DNA of 10,375 nucleotides, taken from assembly GCA_024811115.1 (NCBI GenBank), contig JAKOGH010000007.1, forward strand, positions 1 through 10,375, written 5' to 3'. The DNA comes from Terana coerulea. Its lineage: Eukaryota; Basidiomycota; Agaricomycetes; Polyporales; Phanerochaetaceae. The notes under the pieces were generated by a model. That model was not told where the DNA came from. It worked only from the letters and a program-made list of their open reading frames with translations, and ran no database searches. Each line of letters opens with the position of its first letter. Position 1 is the stretch's first letter. The translations under genes and the position numbers were made by a program. Positions 8,301 through 10,375 of this stretch are shown here, piece by piece.

Positions 8301-8700
8301 ATGAGCTCGGGCACCTCATCTCTTATTTCATTACTCATTCTCACATCGCCGACGGTGGCCTGCAATAGATGCACGGTCGTTTTACGTATGCACTAGCAAC
8401 TTTTACATCGCTATCTGCTCCTGAATCCTGATGTATATGAGACACGCGGGCTGACCAATGCAATAAATACAACCTCGAACCGACTAAGCGGTGCGGAAGG
8501 CTGAGGTTCAAGTTGGCTTGACGCCTTGTACCGATTTCATCCACAAGCTTCTGTAAAATGACATAGAGGCAGCTGCATCAATACGGTAGACATATCAATA
8601 ATGCGGAAATATTCGTGAAATTTTTCGATGCACGGACTTGCCAGAAGTCAGATCAGAGCCTTCTGTCACGGTACAAGGGAGTTAAGCGCGCTATTCGGCA
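8301..8700. other. Gene-free stretch between the duplicated units
   Basis: I find no credible coding frame, RNA gene or paired terminal repeats here. It is AT-richer than the flanks, and the longest frame (67 codons, minus strand) has no recognisable content. It probably contains the breakpoint between the two duplicated units, but no matching sequence could be identified upstream of unit 1. Confidence 0.4.
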
Positions 8701-8983
8701 TTGTGGCGCCGCTTACCTCTTTAGGCTATCAGTAGAACCCGGGGAGTCACCGAATCGCCGCACCTAGCAAAGGTGGGATGACAGTCAGTCCGAGCCCGAT
8801 ATGAGCTCATAACACTAAGGCTCGGTCAATGTTGCGCCGACGTGATGGTTCTACCCGACCTGAAGTCTGCCACGGTATTAATATCCTAGGGAGACTCAGT
8901 AGTTAACGCAAACTCTGCATCGCCACCAGTCACTGTCCACTAGCAGTACAACCCCGACTCTACATTCGCCAGCGAAATAAGCC
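8701..8983 (+). promoter_or_regulatory. Upstream region of the second DUF302 gene, with split shared block
   Basis: TTGTGGCGCCGCTTACCT (8701-8718) is identical to 7089-7106. CTAAGGCTCGGTCA (8815-8828) is identical to the segment that directly follows it in unit 1. Here the two parts are separated by about 98 nt (8719-8816), so one unit has gained or lost sequence. Conservation of these blocks, while the rest of the region has diverged, suggests promoter or 5' UTR elements, but shared ancestry alone could explain it. Confidence 0.5.
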
Positions 8984-9592
8984 ATGTCCGTCGCCAAACA
9001 AATCCAGCCGTTCACCACGCAGCACGTCGTGCTCAGCTCGTCCAAGCCCGTGCGTGACGCCACAGCTGCGCTCAACATCGCGCTGAACAAGGACAAGGCC
9101 CTCGGCACCGTGCTCTCGCGCCTCGAGAAAATCCAGAGGAAGGAGGACCTGCACGCGTTTATGGACGAGCTCACCGAGGGGACGCGCGACTTTGTGTAAG
9201 CCGTCTTTTGACACTCTGCGAGCCTGCCGGACAGTGGGCTGATGATGCGTTCGAACTGCGTCGACAACAGCGCTTTCCTCGAAGTCCCGCACTCGCGCTG
9301 GCTGACCGCGTACTTCTCCGACGCCGGAAAAAGCTTCCCGGAGACGTTCGTGTACATCATCGGCAACCCGCTCACGGCGCAGACCATCCTGCGGCACGAC
9401 CCCACGCTTGGGCTGCACATCCCGCCGCGCATCCTCGTGCAGGAGACGGCCGAGGGCGGCACGCGCATCGTGTACGACCTCCCGAGCTCGATCATCATCG
9501 GGGCCAATGCGGCGAACGCGGAGGTGAGGGCGATTTTGGAAAAGGTGGACGCCATGTTCGAGAAGCTGCTCACGAAGGCGCTGGAGGTTTGA
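8984..9592 (+). CDS. DUF302-domain protein, copy 2
   Basis: Exons 8984-9195 and 9271-9592 are joined by a 75-nt intron (GTAAGC...CAACAG, branch-like GCTGATG) and give 177 aa. Exon lengths (212 and 322 nt) and intron phase equal those of copy 1. The junction reads RDFV-AFLEVPHSRW. Conserved stretches are LNKDKA, ELTEGTRDFV, HSRW.(T/S)AYFSD, IGNPLTAQTILRHD, LGLHIPPRILVQET and GGTRIVYDLPSS. Codon use is more GC-rich and more biased than in copy 1 (many GCG/CTC/GGC third positions), so this may be the better expressed and more constrained copy. Function is unknown. It converges on the intact MFS gene. Confidence 0.9.
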
Positions 9593-9883
9593 GAAATGAT
9601 GCATGAGATAGAGTCGAAGGGTTATTACGCTTGTGACCTGTATACTCAATGATGCCTGAAGAGAACTGAAGGGTGTTGCCAATGGACGCTATGATAGCTG
9701 CTATGCATTGCTGCAAAACGGCTAGTTTCGAGCCTATGAAAAAGCAGTGGAAATGTATGGAGCATTTATGAGTGCTATAGTAAGGGTAAATAAGATACGT
9801 GCTCACGGAGTCCTCCATATTTCTCTCGCGAGTCATTAAAGTCGTCAAGCAATCTCCTAAGTCAAGCATCTTCATCTAACCCT
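9593..9883. other. Convergent intergenic spacer, unit 2
   Basis: These 291 nt lie between the DUF302 copy 2 stop and the MFS stop and must contain both 3' UTRs. The sequence is AT-rich, has no coding content, and shows no obvious hairpin terminator, which is not expected in a fungus. Confidence 0.45.
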
Positions 9884-10375
9884 CTACGCCCCTGCATTCA
9901 CCATAGTAATACTACTGATCGGCCGCGTACTGACCGTCCGTTTGCTCATGCTTCTTATCCTTTCTCCATAGATGTAAAACAAAATAAGGGCAGGGCAGCC
10001 GACGCCGAGGCAAAATGCGGCGAGGATTGTGTCGCCCTTCCCGTACCCGAGCGCGCTGTACATGTAGGGCGCGAAAAGCGGGAAGCCAAACCCTGCGAGT
10101 GAGCGGAAGCAGGAGACGGCTGCTAGAGCTGTAGTTAAAAGAGAGAAGAAATGAGTAATGGGGACGGCATGGCGAAGGAACGGCAGACCTACCTGAGGCA
10201 GCGTATCGCGGGAAGGAGTCTATCGTATAGGCTTGCAAGCCTTGAAACGACGAGGCAGCACCTGCACCAATCAGCAAGCCCTAGCATGGTAGCTCACGAT
10301 GAGCAAGGCGTGCGCCACGGACGTAACGAGAACTTACGATATCGGGGACAATCCAGTGTGTATGCTTCTGAGCAC
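9884..10375 (-). CDS. MFS transporter (fungal DHA1-like), C-terminal part
   Basis: This is a proton-coupled-type membrane transporter of the major facilitator superfamily; the substrate cannot be told from this part. Exons visible: 10375-10338 (partial), 10280-10193, 10128-9884. Introns are 10281-10337 (57 nt, GTAAGT...CTAG) and 10129-10192 (64 nt, GTAGGT...ACAG). The spliced protein reads HWIVPDI-GLLIGAGAASSFQGLQA-YTIDSFPRYAAS-ALAAVSCFRSLAGFGFPLFA-PYMYSALGYGKGDTILAA and ends with a last helix (FCLGVGCPALILFYIY) and GERIRS plus a short basic tail. The pattern YxxYAASALAAV..FRSLAGFGFPLFAPxMYxxLGYGKG is typical of fungal multidrug-type MFS members. The 5' two-thirds or more lies beyond the window. 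No frame breaks are seen. Confidence 0.9.

Noticed and set aside
9208..9606. 132-codon plus-strand frame overlapping DUF302 exon 2
   Set aside because: It is a shadow frame of high-GC coding DNA, Arg/His/Pro-rich, with no family signal. The overlapping DUF302 frame is conserved with copy 1.

Overview
The window looks like nuclear DNA of a filamentous fungus, most likely a basidiomycete of the Agaricomycetes type. Genes carry short GT-AG introns (50-87 nt) with CTNAY-like branch sites. They encode eukaryotic proteins (epsin, an MFS transporter, a fungal DUF302 protein), and non-coding stretches hold small inverted-repeat transposable elements. No rRNA, tRNA, CRISPR array or bacterial-type operon was seen.

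Layout. (1) 1-2414, minus strand: a large Ser/Pro-rich, apparently disordered protein that runs off the left edge. Its frame is broken several times at short G or C runs. (2) 2443-2595, minus: a possible 50-residue one-helix membrane protein. (3) 2679-4429, minus: a seven-exon epsin (ENTH, two UIMs, Gln-rich middle, NPF, conserved C-terminal block). It is clean except for two apparent single-base losses in homopolymers of exon 6. (4) 4430-4980: epsin leader/promoter region. (5) 4981-6942: a nest of mobile elements. The outer one is a palindrome with 386-nt arms matching at 384 of 386 positions. Its centre holds two abutting small TIR elements, and the inner edge of its right arm is split by a 384-nt MITE with a perfect 8-bp target duplication. 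(6) 7089-10375: a segmental tandem duplication. Each unit is a shared upstream block, a two-exon DUF302 gene on the plus strand, and a convergent MFS transporter 3' end on the minus strand. In unit 1 only a broken relic of the MFS remains (8115-8300). In unit 2 the MFS gene looks intact but runs off the right edge.

Functionally, epsin belongs to clathrin-mediated endocytosis, the MFS protein to plasma- or organelle-membrane transport, and the DUF302 proteins have no established role. Nothing suggests a shared pathway, so this looks like a chance neighbourhood shaped by transposition and duplication. The most notable observations are the nested palindromic element whose insertion order can be read, the duplicated DUF302/MFS unit with its decayed copy, and the concentration of frame breaks in the left 3 kb.
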